A DNA stretch of 50,585 nucleotides. It comes from Planctomycetota bacterium. Its GTDB lineage: Bacteria; Planctomycetota; UBA8108; UBA1146. Below, in pieces: positions 33,565-42,698 of the stretch. Below the pieces are notes generated by a model that did not search any database, was not told the DNA's origin, and saw only the letters and a program-made list of their open reading frames with translations. Positions within the stretch are counted from its first letter, which is position 1. Every line of letters begins with the position of its first letter. The stretch covers positions 172,192-222,776 of the forward strand of contig JABHOG010000015.1 of assembly GCA_018694835.1 (NCBI GenBank), read 5' to 3'. The translations under genes were made by a program, and so were the position numbers.

Positions 33565-36254
33565 TGTCGATGGAGAGGACCAAAGATCGGATGGAACATC
33601 TTCCGACAGATCCAGACCCTGAAGAGACCTCGGAATGGCTCGAATCGATCGATTCGGTCAGTGAGGCGGCTGGAACCGAGCGTGCCGGTGGGCTACTCGA
33701 TGATGTGATCTGGCATGCCCAGGCGCATCATTTACCGCTGGGTTCACACGCGATCACTCCCTACCAGAACACGATACCGGTCGAAGCAGAAGCGCCCTAC
33801 CCCGGCGATGAGGAGATGGACCATCGCATCGAGCGCATCGTGCGCTGGAACGCCATGGCGATGGTGGTCCGGGCCAACACCCAGCACGATGGACTGGGCG
33901 GTCACATGTCGACCTTTTCCTCCGCCGCCACCCTCTACGAGGTGGGCCAACAGCACTTCTTCCGTGGCATCGATGCGGCCGGAGGAGGGGACCAGATCTT
34001 CTTCCAGGGCCACGCCAGCCCGGGAATGTATGCTCGTGCCTATCTCGAAGGACAATTGCAAACCACCCAACTCGACCGCTTTCGGCAAGAGGTGAACGGG
34101 GGAGGACTTTCCAGTTACCCCCACCCACGCCTGATGCCGGAGTTCTGGCAGTTTCCCACCGTTTCGATGGGACTGGGACCGATCAACGCCATCTATCAGG
34201 CTCGATTCAATCGCTACCTCACCGCGCGTTCGATCAAGGACACCAGTGATCAGCGAGTCTGGGGTTTCATCGGAGACGGTGAATGTGATGAGCCGGAGAC
34301 ACTTGGAGCTCTGCGCATCGCATCGCGCGAACGGCTCGACAATCTCACCTTCGTGATCAACTGTAACTTGCAGCGACTCGATGGACCGGTGACCGGAAAT
34401 TCAAAAGTGATCCAGGATCTCGAAGGCGCCTTCGAGGGAGCCGGCTGGCGAGTGATCAAGGTGGTCTGGGATCGACTCTGGGATCCACTACTGGCACAGG
34501 ACACTTCCGGTAGGTTACTGAAGAGAATCGGTTCGATCGTCGATGGAGTCTGGCAAAGAGCGGTCGCAGAAGATGGCTCATGGCTGCGCCAGCAGTTGAG
34601 CGATGGCGATGCTGAAATCAGCACACTGCTAGAGTCCTGGAGTGATTCACAACTTCAACAGTTGGGTCGCGGAGGACATGACCGTCGAAAAGTCGCCGCA
34701 GCCTTTGATCTGGCCTGTCGTCCCGATGGACGCCCCACTGTGATCTTGACCAAGACCATCAAGGGACACCACCTGGGCCCGCAGGCAGCGGCTCGCAACA
34801 TCAGCCACCAGATCAAGAAACTCAAAGGAGATGAGGTTCGAGCGGTTCGTGACCTGCTCGAGATCCCGGTCCCGGATGCAGAGGTGGAATCTGCTCCCTA
34901 CTACCATCCCGGAGCAGATTCAGCAGAAGTGCGATACATGCAGGAGCGAAGAGCAGCACTGGGAGGATCGATCCCCCGACGTCGATCGCAGGCTGCAGTA
35001 CCGGCACTCCCCTCTTCGATGGTATTCGAGAAGTACCATGGCGGCACCAAGGGATCACTACAAGCCTCGACCACCATGGCCTTTGCTCGGCTCTTTCGAG
35101 ACCTGCTCAAGGTCGAGGGCATCGGAAATAGAATCGTACCAGTGCTGGCAGATGAGGCGCGTACATTTGGTATGGAAGCGCTATTCAAGCAGGTCGGGAT
35201 CTACGCTCCTGGTGGACAGAAGTATCAACCGGTCGATCACGCACTGCTCTTCTCTTACACCGAAAAAGCGGATGGCCAGATCTTGCAGGAGGGACTCACC
35301 GAGTGTGGCTCTCTCGCCACTACCATCGCTGCTGCGACCAGTTACTCGACCCATGGTGAGGTCACATTACCCTTCTACATCTTTTACTCGATGTTCGGAT
35401 TCCAGCGAGTCGGAGATCAGATCTGGGCGATGGGAGATGGGCGAGGACGTGGCTTCCTGCTCGGCGCCACCGCCGGAAGAACCACCCTCAACGGCGAAGG
35501 TCTCCAGCATCAGGATGGACACAGTCCCCTGTTCGCCTCCGCCTATCCCTCTTGTGTTACCTACGACCCATCCTTCGCCTATGAACTGGCGGTGGTGATC
35601 GAGGAGGGGATGCGCAGGATGGTCGCAGAAGAAGAGGATGTGTTCTTCTACATCACCCTCTACAACGAAAACCTCGACATGCCAGCGATGCCTGAGGGCT
35701 GCAAACAGGGCATTCTCGATGGTCTCTATCGCCTCGATGAGGCGCCCACCGGCGAGGGGCCGGTGGTGAGACTGCTCGGTAGCGGGCCGATGCTGCCACT
35801 GGCACGCGCTGCGGCCACTTCCCTGCTCGAACACCATCAGGTTCGTGCCGAAGTCTGGTCCGCCACCTCCTATCCGGAGTTGCGCAAGCAGGCGCTCGAT
35901 GTCGATCGCTGGAATCTGCTGCACCCCAGTGAAGAAGCGAGAATTCCACGGGTTACCGAACTGCTCGGCACATCCGATGACCCGGTCATCGCGGTGACTG
36001 ACTACATGAGGGAACTGCCCGATCTGGTGCGTCCCTGGGTCCAGGCTCCCTGGCACAGCCTCGGAACCGACGGATTCGGAAGATCAGACACCCGCGAACA
36101 GTTGCGACGATTCTTCGAGATCGACCAGGCGGCGATCGAAGTGGCGGCACTCTCCACCCTGGTCCGTAGCGGCGCGATCGAAGCGAAGCAACTCGAAGCG
36201 GCACTTCAAAGACTCGGCATCGATCGGGAATCTACCGCTCCCTGGACCCGCTAG
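33564..36254 (+). CDS. aceE: pyruvate dehydrogenase E1 component, homodimeric type
   Basis: ThDP-dependent decarboxylase of the pyruvate dehydrogenase complex, 896 residues, normal for the single-chain AceE type. Early block NTIPVEAEAPYPGDEEMDHRIE-like region (residues 59 onward), the HDGLGGHMSTFSSAATLYEVG active-site region, ThDP motif GDGECDEPETLGALRIASRE ending in NCNLQRLDG, and DGRPTVILTKTIKGHHLG. Three ATGs (33564, 33570, 33591) are possible. I prefer 33564 because it overlaps the Trm112-like stop. The E2 (aceF) and E3 (lpd) genes are not adjacent. The E2 would also be needed to supply lipoyl groups to the fused oxoglutarate dehydrogenase at 24138-27800. Confidence 0.95.
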   Translation: MSMERTKDRMEHLPTDPDPEETSEWLESIDSVSEAAGTERAGGLLDDVIWHAQAHHLPLGSHAITPYQNTIPVEAEAPYPGDEEMDHRIERIVRWNAMAMVVRANTQHDGLGGHMSTFSSAATLYEVGQQHFFRGIDAAGGGDQIFFQGHASPGMYARAYLEGQLQTTQLDRFRQEVNGGGLSSYPHPRLMPEFWQFPTVSMGLGPINAIYQARFNRYLTARSIKDTSDQRVWGFIGDGECDEPETLGALRIASRERLDNLTFVINCNLQRLDGPVTGNSKVIQDLEGAFEGAGWRVIKVVWDRLWDPLLAQDTSGRLLKRIGSIVDGVWQRAVAEDGSWLRQQLSDGDAEISTLLESWSDSQLQQLGRGGHDRRKVAAAFDLACRPDGRPTVILTKTIKGHHLGPQAAARNISHQIKKLKGDEVRAVRDLLEIPVPDAEVESAPYYHPGADSAEVRYMQERRAALGGSIPRRRSQAAVPALPSSMVFEKYHGGTKGSLQASTTMAFARLFRDLLKVEGIGNRIVPVLADEARTFGMEALFKQVGIYAPGGQKYQPVDHALLFSYTEKADGQILQEGLTECGSLATTIAAATSYSTHGEVTLPFYIFYSMFGFQRVGDQIWAMGDGRGRGFLLGATAGRTTLNGEGLQHQDGHSPLFASAYPSCVTYDPSFAYELAVVIEEGMRRMVAEEEDVFFYITLYNENLDMPAMPEGCKQGILDGLYRLDEAPTGEGPVVRLLGSGPMLPLARAAATSLLEHHQVRAEVWSATSYPELRKQALDVDRWNLLHPSEEARIPRVTELLGTSDDPVIAVTDYMRELPDLVRPWVQAPWHSLGTDGFGRSDTREQLRRFFEIDQAAIEVAALSTLVRSGAIEAKQLEAALQRLGIDRESTAPWTR

Positions 36255-36320
36255 ATCGTTCCTCGATCGACCCTGCTACAACACGACACGACGTGAAATC
36301 TGGCACGAAGGTCGAGATCC

Positions 36321-36362
36321 AAAAACAGGGTCCGGACGCCAGATACTGACGACCGGACCCTG
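36321..36362 (-). terminator. intrinsic terminator of ahcY
   Basis: CAGGGTCCGG (36326-36335) and CCGGACCCTG (36353-36362) are a perfect 10-bp inverted repeat with a 17-base loop. Read on the minus strand the stem is followed directly by TTTTT (36321-36325), 35 bases after the ahcY stop. On the plus strand no T-run follows, so it serves aceE less well. Confidence 0.85.
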
Positions 36363-36396
36363 GGATGAGAACTTCGATTGTGGGCGCTGAAACCGA

Positions 36397-37899
36397 TCAG
36401 TATCGGTAGTGGTTCGCCTTGTAAGGACCTTCCTTCGGAATTCCGAGGTACTTCGATTGCACATCCGACAACACGGACAATCGCACACCTAGTTTATCCA
36501 GGTGAAGACGCGCCACCTTTTCATCGAGGGTCTTCGGCAACACGTAAACGCGGTTCTCGTACTTCTCGCCGAACAGGAACAACTCGATCTGTGCCATCAC
36601 CTGATTGGTGAAGGAGGCACTCATGACGAAGGACGGATGGCCAGTGGCACAACCGAGATTCATCAAGCGACCTTCCGCCAGTACGATGATCGAGTGACCA
36701 TCGGGGAAGTTCCACAGATCGACCTGATTCTGGTGCTCCTCCGGGTTCTTCAGATTTTCACAGACGACTCCGTCAACCGCAGCCAAACCTGCCATGTCGA
36801 TTTCATTATCGAAGTGGCCGATATTCGAAACGATGGCGTTATTCTTCATTCGCTTCATATGATCGACACAGATGATGTCTCGATTCCCGGTGGTGGTGAC
36901 AAAGATATCGCCATCCTCCACCACGTCATCGAGGTGAACCACCTGATAACCATCCATCGCGGCTTGCAGAGCGCAAATCGGATCGATCTCGGTGATCACG
37001 ACCCGAGCTCCTTGCCCCCTGAGGGCCTGGGCACAGCCCTTTCCGACGTCGCCAAAACCGAGCACTACACAGGTCTTCCCGCTGAGCATCACGTCAGTAG
37101 CGCGGCATAAGCCGTCGACCAGTGAATGGCGGCAACCATAGAGGTTGTCGAACTTGCTCTTGGTCACGGAATCATTGACATTCATCGCAGGGAACGACAG
37201 CGTCCCCGCCTGTTCCAACTGATAAAGACGGTGGACCCCGGTAGTGGTCTCCTCCGTCACGCCCTGGATGCTCTCGGCGATGGTTGTCCATTTTTCCGGT
37301 GCTTCCGTGAGGCTGACCTTCATCATCTCGAGGACATACTTCCATTCCTCAGGATCGCTCTCCTCGAACTCAGGAACTCGACCGGCCTTTTCGAACTCAC
37401 GGCCCTTGAGCACCAACATCGTCGCATCGCCACCATCGTCGAGAATCATGTTCGGCGGACCATCGGGCCAGGTCATCGCCGACACCGTGCACTCCCAGTA
37501 CTCCTGAAGAGACTCTCCCATCCAGGCAAACACCGGAACTCCCCGGGGCTCCTCGATGGTGCCCTCTGGACCGACCACCGCCGCCGCTGCGGCATGATCC
37601 TGGGTCGAGAAGATGTTGCACGAAGCCCAGCGAACTTCGGCACCGAGATCGACCAAAGTCTCGATGAGCACGGCGGTCTGGATGGTCATGTGGAGAGAAC
37701 CCGAGATGCGAGCACCAGCAAGGGGCCGCTTCCCCTTGTACTCCTGACGAAGACTCATCAGGCCGGGCATCTCCTCCTCGGCGAGACGGATCTCTTGACG
37801 ACCAAACTTGGCCAGTGCCAGATCCTTGACGCGATAATCGATTCCCTGTCGGGTCTCCTGGGTGGGCATGCTGGCCCCTTTCCTGATGTTCTGTGTCAT
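36397..37899 (-). CDS. ahcY: S-adenosylhomocysteine hydrolase
   Basis: NAD-dependent reversible hydrolysis of S-adenosylhomocysteine to adenosine and homocysteine, closing the methyl cycle. Blocks: [77 protein letters not shown] (catalytic Lys and Cys region), Rossmann motif [18 protein letters not shown], and C-terminal [15 protein letters not shown] with the conserved K-x-x-x-Y-R-Y end. 500 residues from the ATG at 37899; an ATG at 37869 (AAAGGGG upstream, protein [17 protein letters not shown]) is equally possible. The usual insertion of the bacterial long form is present. No SAH riboswitch is recognisable in the 173-bp leader; two similar 15-16-bp repeats (37949-37963, 37983-37998) are. 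Confidence 0.97.
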   Translation of the reverse strand: MTQNIRKGASMPTQETRQGIDYRVKDLALAKFGRQEIRLAEEEMPGLMSLRQEYKGKRPLAGARISGSLHMTIQTAVLIETLVDLGAEVRWASCNIFSTQDHAAAAAVVGPEGTIEEPRGVPVFAWMGESLQEYWECTVSAMTWPDGPPNMILDDGGDATMLVLKGREFEKAGRVPEFEESDPEEWKYVLEMMKVSLTEAPEKWTTIAESIQGVTEETTTGVHRLYQLEQAGTLSFPAMNVNDSVTKSKFDNLYGCRHSLVDGLCRATDVMLSGKTCVVLGFGDVGKGCAQALRGQGARVVITEIDPICALQAAMDGYQVVHLDDVVEDGDIFVTTTGNRDIICVDHMKRMKNNAIVSNIGHFDNEIDMAGLAAVDGVVCENLKNPEEHQNQVDLWNFPDGHSIIVLAEGRLMNLGCATGHPSFVMSASFTNQVMAQIELFLFGEKYENRVYVLPKTLDEKVARLHLDKLGVRLSVLSDVQSKYLGIPKEGPYKANHYRY

Positions 37900-38072
37900 C
37901 GCATGTCCCCGAGTGCACTACAGGCAGCGGGAATCGATCGATCTACAAGCGGATCACGACGGAGTCGCAATCGAATCACTACGCAGATCACGGTCGGATG
38001 GTAACTGGAGGAAAAGCCATCATCGAGCCACTCTGAAAACAACTGAGCGACTTTCGAACGATCTCGATCGGC

Positions 38073-40547
38073 TTACAGCCGCGTTTCAACCCAACTGCGG
38101 ATCTTGTCGATCCGGGGCTGTTGCGATCCTACCGGCAGTTCGGGGTCAAAATCGGGTGGAGAATCGGAGAAGAGCGCGCGAATCCCCTGGTAACCAAGCA
38201 TTCTCAGATCGTAGTGCTTCGATTCCAGATCCTGGACCATCAGGCGAGCAGACTTCTGCAATCCCAGCTGGAGAGCGGCGCGAATCGCGGTTTCCCTCAG
38301 GACTGGATCTCCAGCCGCAGCTTTTGCGATTCCGATCAGTTCATCCCCCGCCTCGGGCAATTGATCCTCGCCAATTTCCCGGGCCCGACTCCAGGTCTGG
38401 TACCAACCCACCATCTCCTCGGGATCAGCGAAGCCATTGGGGCGGATCGTCTCCTCGCAGCGATCGAGAAGTTTGCGGACCCCCCGGCTATTGACCTTCT
38501 CTCGAATCAGAGCCAGATAGGGAACCATCAAGGGACGCTTCCAACTAGGAAGCGATTGCGCCATCTCCTCCAGCATCCGCAGCATCTTTGGATGTGGTCG
38601 AAGCCTCAATGTTCGAACCAGACTGGGGAGATGCACCGAGGTTCCGAGGCGTGGGATCAAGATCCATTCGTCGGAGGATGCTTGATCCGACCGGACCCCA
38701 CCGGTGTAGATCACCACATCTCGCGGACCACGGGTCAGCAATGCACTGGCGCGTTTCAGAATCAGCAGAGCAAGGGAGGTATTGAGTCGATCGGACTCGC
38801 CGTGATATGACGCCTGACCGTCACTCCAATTGCCCTCATTCTGCTGGCTATCCAGCAGATAATCACTCATCTCCAGATACCAGTCATGCTCACCAAAGGT
38901 ATGCACTTCTCCGAGATCGCCGACCTTTTCGAGGCTGTACATTCCGTAAAAATTATCATGCGGCTTCCAGTCCGCCTCGATCCAGGCGACTGCGTCACGA
39001 AGCGATGCTCGGACCTTTTTCCGCAGTTCAGCGGTGAGGGATTCCTTACCGAAGCGATGCACGACCAGCAGCGACGAGGCCCCCGCGCATGTCATGTTCC
39101 ACGATCCCGATTTCGGGGCCTTATCTTCGTAATGAAAGCCCCTCTTCCAGGCCTTTTGCATCTCTGGCGCACTGAGTGCCCGCGGTTCTATTTCCGCCAC
39201 TGCCGTGCCACCCTGATCCTCTTCTTGTCCGGTTTCACGCTCCGGTTCAAGTATGATGATCGGTGAGACTTCATCTCCTGAGGGCATCTGTACCGAGAGA
39301 CAGTAGTTGGTCATCCCCAGCCAGCACTCATCGGAAATCTCGATCCCTCGCCTGGCAAAGACCCCGACAGCCAGTGAAGCAAACTGAGTCACTGAGGTGT
39401 CTGCATCGGTGGCGCTGTGCAAGTAGCGCCAGCCTCCTGTTTGATTCTGTGCACTCAGGATGATTTTGGCGGCGATATCCAGATCTTTTCGATGATTGCG
39501 GGCCAGTTTCAACAAATGGATATCATTCAGCTCCGGCTGCAGGAGCAGTGCATCTTGTTCCGCCTGTGAAATCGCCGCATCGAGGGCAAAGGTCCAGCAG
39601 GAAACATCATAGATACGACGTTGAGTTGGCATCGCCTTGCTACACGCATCCAGGTGCGCACGAACCACCGGATGACTGGCATCGATGCCGGCGACGATGA
39701 GGGCGTATGCCTCGAGTGCTCTGGCACCTGGAATCGCTTCCGGGCGTGAGGGACTGACACCAGCGGGATCGACCAGCGCCTGGTCGAGGATGAAATCGAT
39801 TCCCCCCTCGAGACTACGAGTGATCCGTTCATCTCTGTTGAGGGCCTTGTTGGCTTCCCTGTTGACCCGTTGCTTGCGACCACTGGCACGCAAGTTGCCG
39901 GACGCACGGAAGGATTGGACCTCGGTAGGACCGTCTCCCGCAATGATGCCAAACTCTCCGATGGGTCCTGCTACACCTTTTTCCGAGTGGATTCTATTGC
40001 CGTTGATGAACAGCAATAACTGGTTTCCCCTGCGCCGGATGCGCACCTGAAACGCTTCGCCCTGACTGACATAATCCGCCAGCGGACAGATCTCGACCCG
40101 GCGATCATCCTTGGGATACCCGCGGAAGACCAGTTTTGATCCGTCGCCGCCGAGAACCAAACGCCCTTGCCCGAACTGGATGCCCGCGTAATTGGAACCC
40201 ACCTTGTTCAAGGTCATCTTGACCTCGATGTCAAAGTTGCCTGCTTCCAGGGTATGGTCTGCGATCACCATCTTGTTCTTGCCAGAACCGGTGTACTTTC
40301 CATCCTGGATCTTCCAGCCGCCATCGATGACCAGCACACCCTGAGGGACACCCTTGCGGATGAACTCCTTGGCACCTCGTGCGGTTGCCAGGAGCATTGA
40401 TGCATCGGCCGAAGACACTTCTGCCAAGGCAGGTGCCAGAGTAGTGATCGACTCCACTCCCGTCGCTTCTGCGAGGGAGATCGACACGAAGACAGCCACC
40501 ATCAGGAGGGCGATGGTGCGGGTGGCGCGTCCTGAGACACGACCCAT
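38073..40547 (-). CDS. exported DUF1080-like domain protein with cyclase-type alpha toroid
   Basis: 824 residues. A signal peptide (TRTIALLMVAVFVSISLAEA) starts at the ATG at 40547 (GAGAGAGG five bases upstream). Residues 70-215 are a concanavalin-like DUF1080 sandwich (GGWKIQDGKYTGSGKNKMVI, NFDIEVKMTLNKVGSNYAGI, ICPLADYVSQGEAFQVRI). Residues 260-640 are helical hairpins of the prenyltransferase/squalene-cyclase toroid type (GGIDFILDQALVD, SAQNQTGGWRYLHSATDADT, DSQQNEGNWSDG), without the DXDD cyclase motif that I can see. Residues 650-824 are HEAT-like. DUF1080 proteins of planctomycetes often degrade glycans, but the active site here is not identifiable. Function unknown. Its leader contains a hairpin pair (40575-40611). 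Confidence 0.8.
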   Translation of the reverse strand: MGRVSGRATRTIALLMVAVFVSISLAEATGVESITTLAPALAEVSSADASMLLATARGAKEFIRKGVPQGVLVIDGGWKIQDGKYTGSGKNKMVIADHTLEAGNFDIEVKMTLNKVGSNYAGIQFGQGRLVLGGDGSKLVFRGYPKDDRRVEICPLADYVSQGEAFQVRIRRRGNQLLLFINGNRIHSEKGVAGPIGEFGIIAGDGPTEVQSFRASGNLRASGRKQRVNREANKALNRDERITRSLEGGIDFILDQALVDPAGVSPSRPEAIPGARALEAYALIVAGIDASHPVVRAHLDACSKAMPTQRRIYDVSCWTFALDAAISQAEQDALLLQPELNDIHLLKLARNHRKDLDIAAKIILSAQNQTGGWRYLHSATDADTSVTQFASLAVGVFARRGIEISDECWLGMTNYCLSVQMPSGDEVSPIIILEPERETGQEEDQGGTAVAEIEPRALSAPEMQKAWKRGFHYEDKAPKSGSWNMTCAGASSLLVVHRFGKESLTAELRKKVRASLRDAVAWIEADWKPHDNFYGMYSLEKVGDLGEVHTFGEHDWYLEMSDYLLDSQQNEGNWSDGQASYHGESDRLNTSLALLILKRASALLTRGPRDVVIYTGGVRSDQASSDEWILIPRLGTSVHLPSLVRTLRLRPHPKMLRMLEEMAQSLPSWKRPLMVPYLALIREKVNSRGVRKLLDRCEETIRPNGFADPEEMVGWYQTWSRAREIGEDQLPEAGDELIGIAKAAAGDPVLRETAIRAALQLGLQKSARLMVQDLESKHYDLRMLGYQGIRALFSDSPPDFDPELPVGSQQPRIDKIRSWVETRL

Positions 40548-40574
40548 CGAAACCTCTCTCTCGGAATTCTTGAG

Positions 40575-40611
40575 AAAAAAGCCCCGTGACCGAAGTCACG
40601 GAGTCCCGTGA
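40575..40611 (-). promoter_or_regulatory. possible transcription attenuator in the DUF1080-toroid leader
   Basis: On the minus strand three arms follow one another: TCACGG (40611-40606), CCGTGAC (40601-40595) and GTCACGG (40590-40584), then TTTTTT (40580-40575). Arms 2 and 3 form a stem around a TTCG loop (7 perfect pairs, 9 with one wobble) followed by six T, a textbook intrinsic terminator. Arms 1 and 2 can pair instead (6 bp, 4-base loop), excluding it. It lies about 28 bases before the start codon, with no minus-strand gene upstream to terminate. Confidence 0.5.
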
Positions 40612-40718
40612 TTCTATCAGGATCTAGCGAGGGAGTCAGCAACCCCCTCGATCCATTGCTGGGGGCCCGGTATCCTCATTCATTACAGATCAGCGTGTTT
40701 GCAGACGAAGGGCCTCAG

Positions 40719-42668
40719 ATGTCGGAAACGATCGAAAACTTGTTCCAGGAGGGCCGCTCATTCCCTCCCCCCGAAGCGCTCTCCAGGGATGCCAATGCCA
40801 GCGCCGAGATCTACCAGAAGGCCGCTGCAGACCCCCAGGGATTCTGGGTCGAGGAAGCAAAGCAGCTGCTCTGGAGCCGGCCCTGGGACCAGGTACTCGA
40901 CGACAGCAAGGCCCCCTTCTACCGCTGGTTTGTCGGCGGCACGCTCAATGTGACCGAGTCGTGTCTCGACCGTCATGTCGCGACCAACCCCGACCGAATC
41001 GCCTTTCACTGGGAGGGTGAGGCGGGTGATTCCCGCTCCCTCAGTTACCAGCAACTTCTGTCGGAGGTGTGCCGCTGTGCCAACGGTCTCAAGCAGATGG
41101 GGGTGGCCAAGGGAGACACCGTCGCCATCTACATGGGCATGGTGCCGGAGATCGTCGTGGCGATGCTCGCTTGTGCCCGCATCGGAGCGGCCCATTCGGT
41201 GATCTTTGGTGGATTCAGCGCAGACAGTTTGCGAGATCGGATCGACGACTGTGCCTGCAAAGCAGTGATCACCCAGGACGGCTCCTGGCGTCGCGGAAGC
41301 GTCGTGCCTCTCAAAAAGAATGTCGATGATTCGCTAGTCGGTCAGCAAACGGTAAAATCGGTGCTGGTTCTGAAGCGTGCGGGGAACGAGGTCGACTGGC
41401 AGCAGGATCGAGACCACTGGTGGCACGATGTGATCCCCCAGCAGGATGATACTTGTTGCGCCGAGGTGATGGACTCCGAGGATCTTCTGTTCATCCTCTA
41501 CACATCAGGCAGCACCGGAAAACCCAAAGGAATTGTCCATACCTGCGGTGGGTACCTGACAGGAGTCAGTTCCACCTTCCGAAATGTATTCGACATCAAA
41601 CAGGACGATCTCTTCTGGTGCACCGCTGACTGCGGGTGGATCACCGGTCACTCCTACATCGTCTACGGCCCACTGGCCAACAACGCCACCAGCCTCATCT
41701 ACGAGGGTACCCCGGACCATCCAGAGCAGGACCGCTGGTGGAAATTGATCGAGAAGTACCGGGTCTCTATCCTCTATACCGCTCCCACTGCGATCCGCAC
41801 CTTCATGAAATGGGGAGAGTCCTTACCGGCAGGATGTGATCTCACGAGCCTGCGCCTGCTCGGATCGGTCGGCGAGCCGATCAATCCGGAGGCGTGGATG
41901 TGGTATCACGAACACATCGGTCAACAACGCTGCCCCATCGTGGACACCTGGTGGCAGACCGAGACCGGCTCCATCATGATCACACCTCTACCGGGCGTCA
42001 CCACCACCAAGCCCGGCTCAGCCGCGACCGCCTATCCCGGAATCGATGCGCGCGTGGTCGATGACGAGGGAACGGAAGTGCAACGAGGACACGGCGGGAT
42101 TCTCGTCATCGACTCGCCATGGCCATCGATGCTGAGAGGGATCCATGGTGATCCAGAACGGTACCGGGAAGTGTACTGGAGCCGATACGACGGCATCTAT
42201 TTCCCGGGGGATGGCTGCAAGGTGGATGAGGACGGCTACCTGTGGCTACTGGGACGAGTCGATGATGTGATGCTGGTCTCTGGCCATAACATCTCCACCA
42301 CAGAAGTCGAAAGCGCGCTGGTCGATCACCCAGCCGTGGCAGAGGCTGCGGTAGTCGGACGCACGGATGAACGCACGGGCCAGGCGATCGCCGCCTTCGT
42401 GGTTCTGCGCTCCTCGGTCAAAGGTCATGATGATCTGATCGGTGAATTGAGAAATCATGTCGCCACCAAGATCGGACCGATTGCCAAGCCTTCGAGTATC
42501 GTCTTCACTCCGGACCTGCCCAAAACTCGTTCGGGTAAGATCATGAGGAGATTGTTGAAGGATATCTCGGAGCAGCGAAAACTGGGTGATGTGACGACAC
42601 TGGCCAATGCCGATATCGTCGATGCGATCCGCGATGGAGTTTCCGGTTCGAGCAGCGAAGACCAATAA
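40719..42668 (+). CDS. acs: acetyl-CoA synthetase (AMP-forming)
   Basis: Activates acetate to acetyl-CoA through acetyl-AMP. 649 residues from the ATG at 40719 (GAAGGG upstream); the frame is open from 40608. Motifs: GVAKGDTVAIYMGMVPE, HSVIFGGFSADSLRDR, P-loop-like YTSGSTGKPKGIVHT, DTWWQTETGSIM, FPGDGCKVDEDGYLWLLGR, DDVMLVSGHNISTTEVE, and PKTRSGKIMRR with the lysine that is acetylated in regulated homologues. All canonical. It stands alone on the plus strand, divergent from the DUF1080 gene and convergent with the M28 peptidase. Confidence 0.96.
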   Translation: MSETIENLFQEGRSFPPPEALSRDANASAEIYQKAAADPQGFWVEEAKQLLWSRPWDQVLDDSKAPFYRWFVGGTLNVTESCLDRHVATNPDRIAFHWEGEAGDSRSLSYQQLLSEVCRCANGLKQMGVAKGDTVAIYMGMVPEIVVAMLACARIGAAHSVIFGGFSADSLRDRIDDCACKAVITQDGSWRRGSVVPLKKNVDDSLVGQQTVKSVLVLKRAGNEVDWQQDRDHWWHDVIPQQDDTCCAEVMDSEDLLFILYTSGSTGKPKGIVHTCGGYLTGVSSTFRNVFDIKQDDLFWCTADCGWITGHSYIVYGPLANNATSLIYEGTPDHPEQDRWWKLIEKYRVSILYTAPTAIRTFMKWGESLPAGCDLTSLRLLGSVGEPINPEAWMWYHEHIGQQRCPIVDTWWQTETGSIMITPLPGVTTTKPGSAATAYPGIDARVVDDEGTEVQRGHGGILVIDSPWPSMLRGIHGDPERYREVYWSRYDGIYFPGDGCKVDEDGYLWLLGRVDDVMLVSGHNISTTEVESALVDHPAVAEAAVVGRTDERTGQAIAAFVVLRSSVKGHDDLIGELRNHVATKIGPIAKPSSIVFTPDLPKTRSGKIMRRLLKDISEQRKLGDVTTLANADIVDAIRDGVSGSSSEDQ

Positions 42669-42698
42669 ACTCCGCGACGGTCGAGGCTCAAATGGAAC

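Noticed and set aside
37900..38072. SAH or SAM riboswitch ahead of ahcY
   Set aside because: I could not find the conserved core of any of the known classes in this 173-bp leader.
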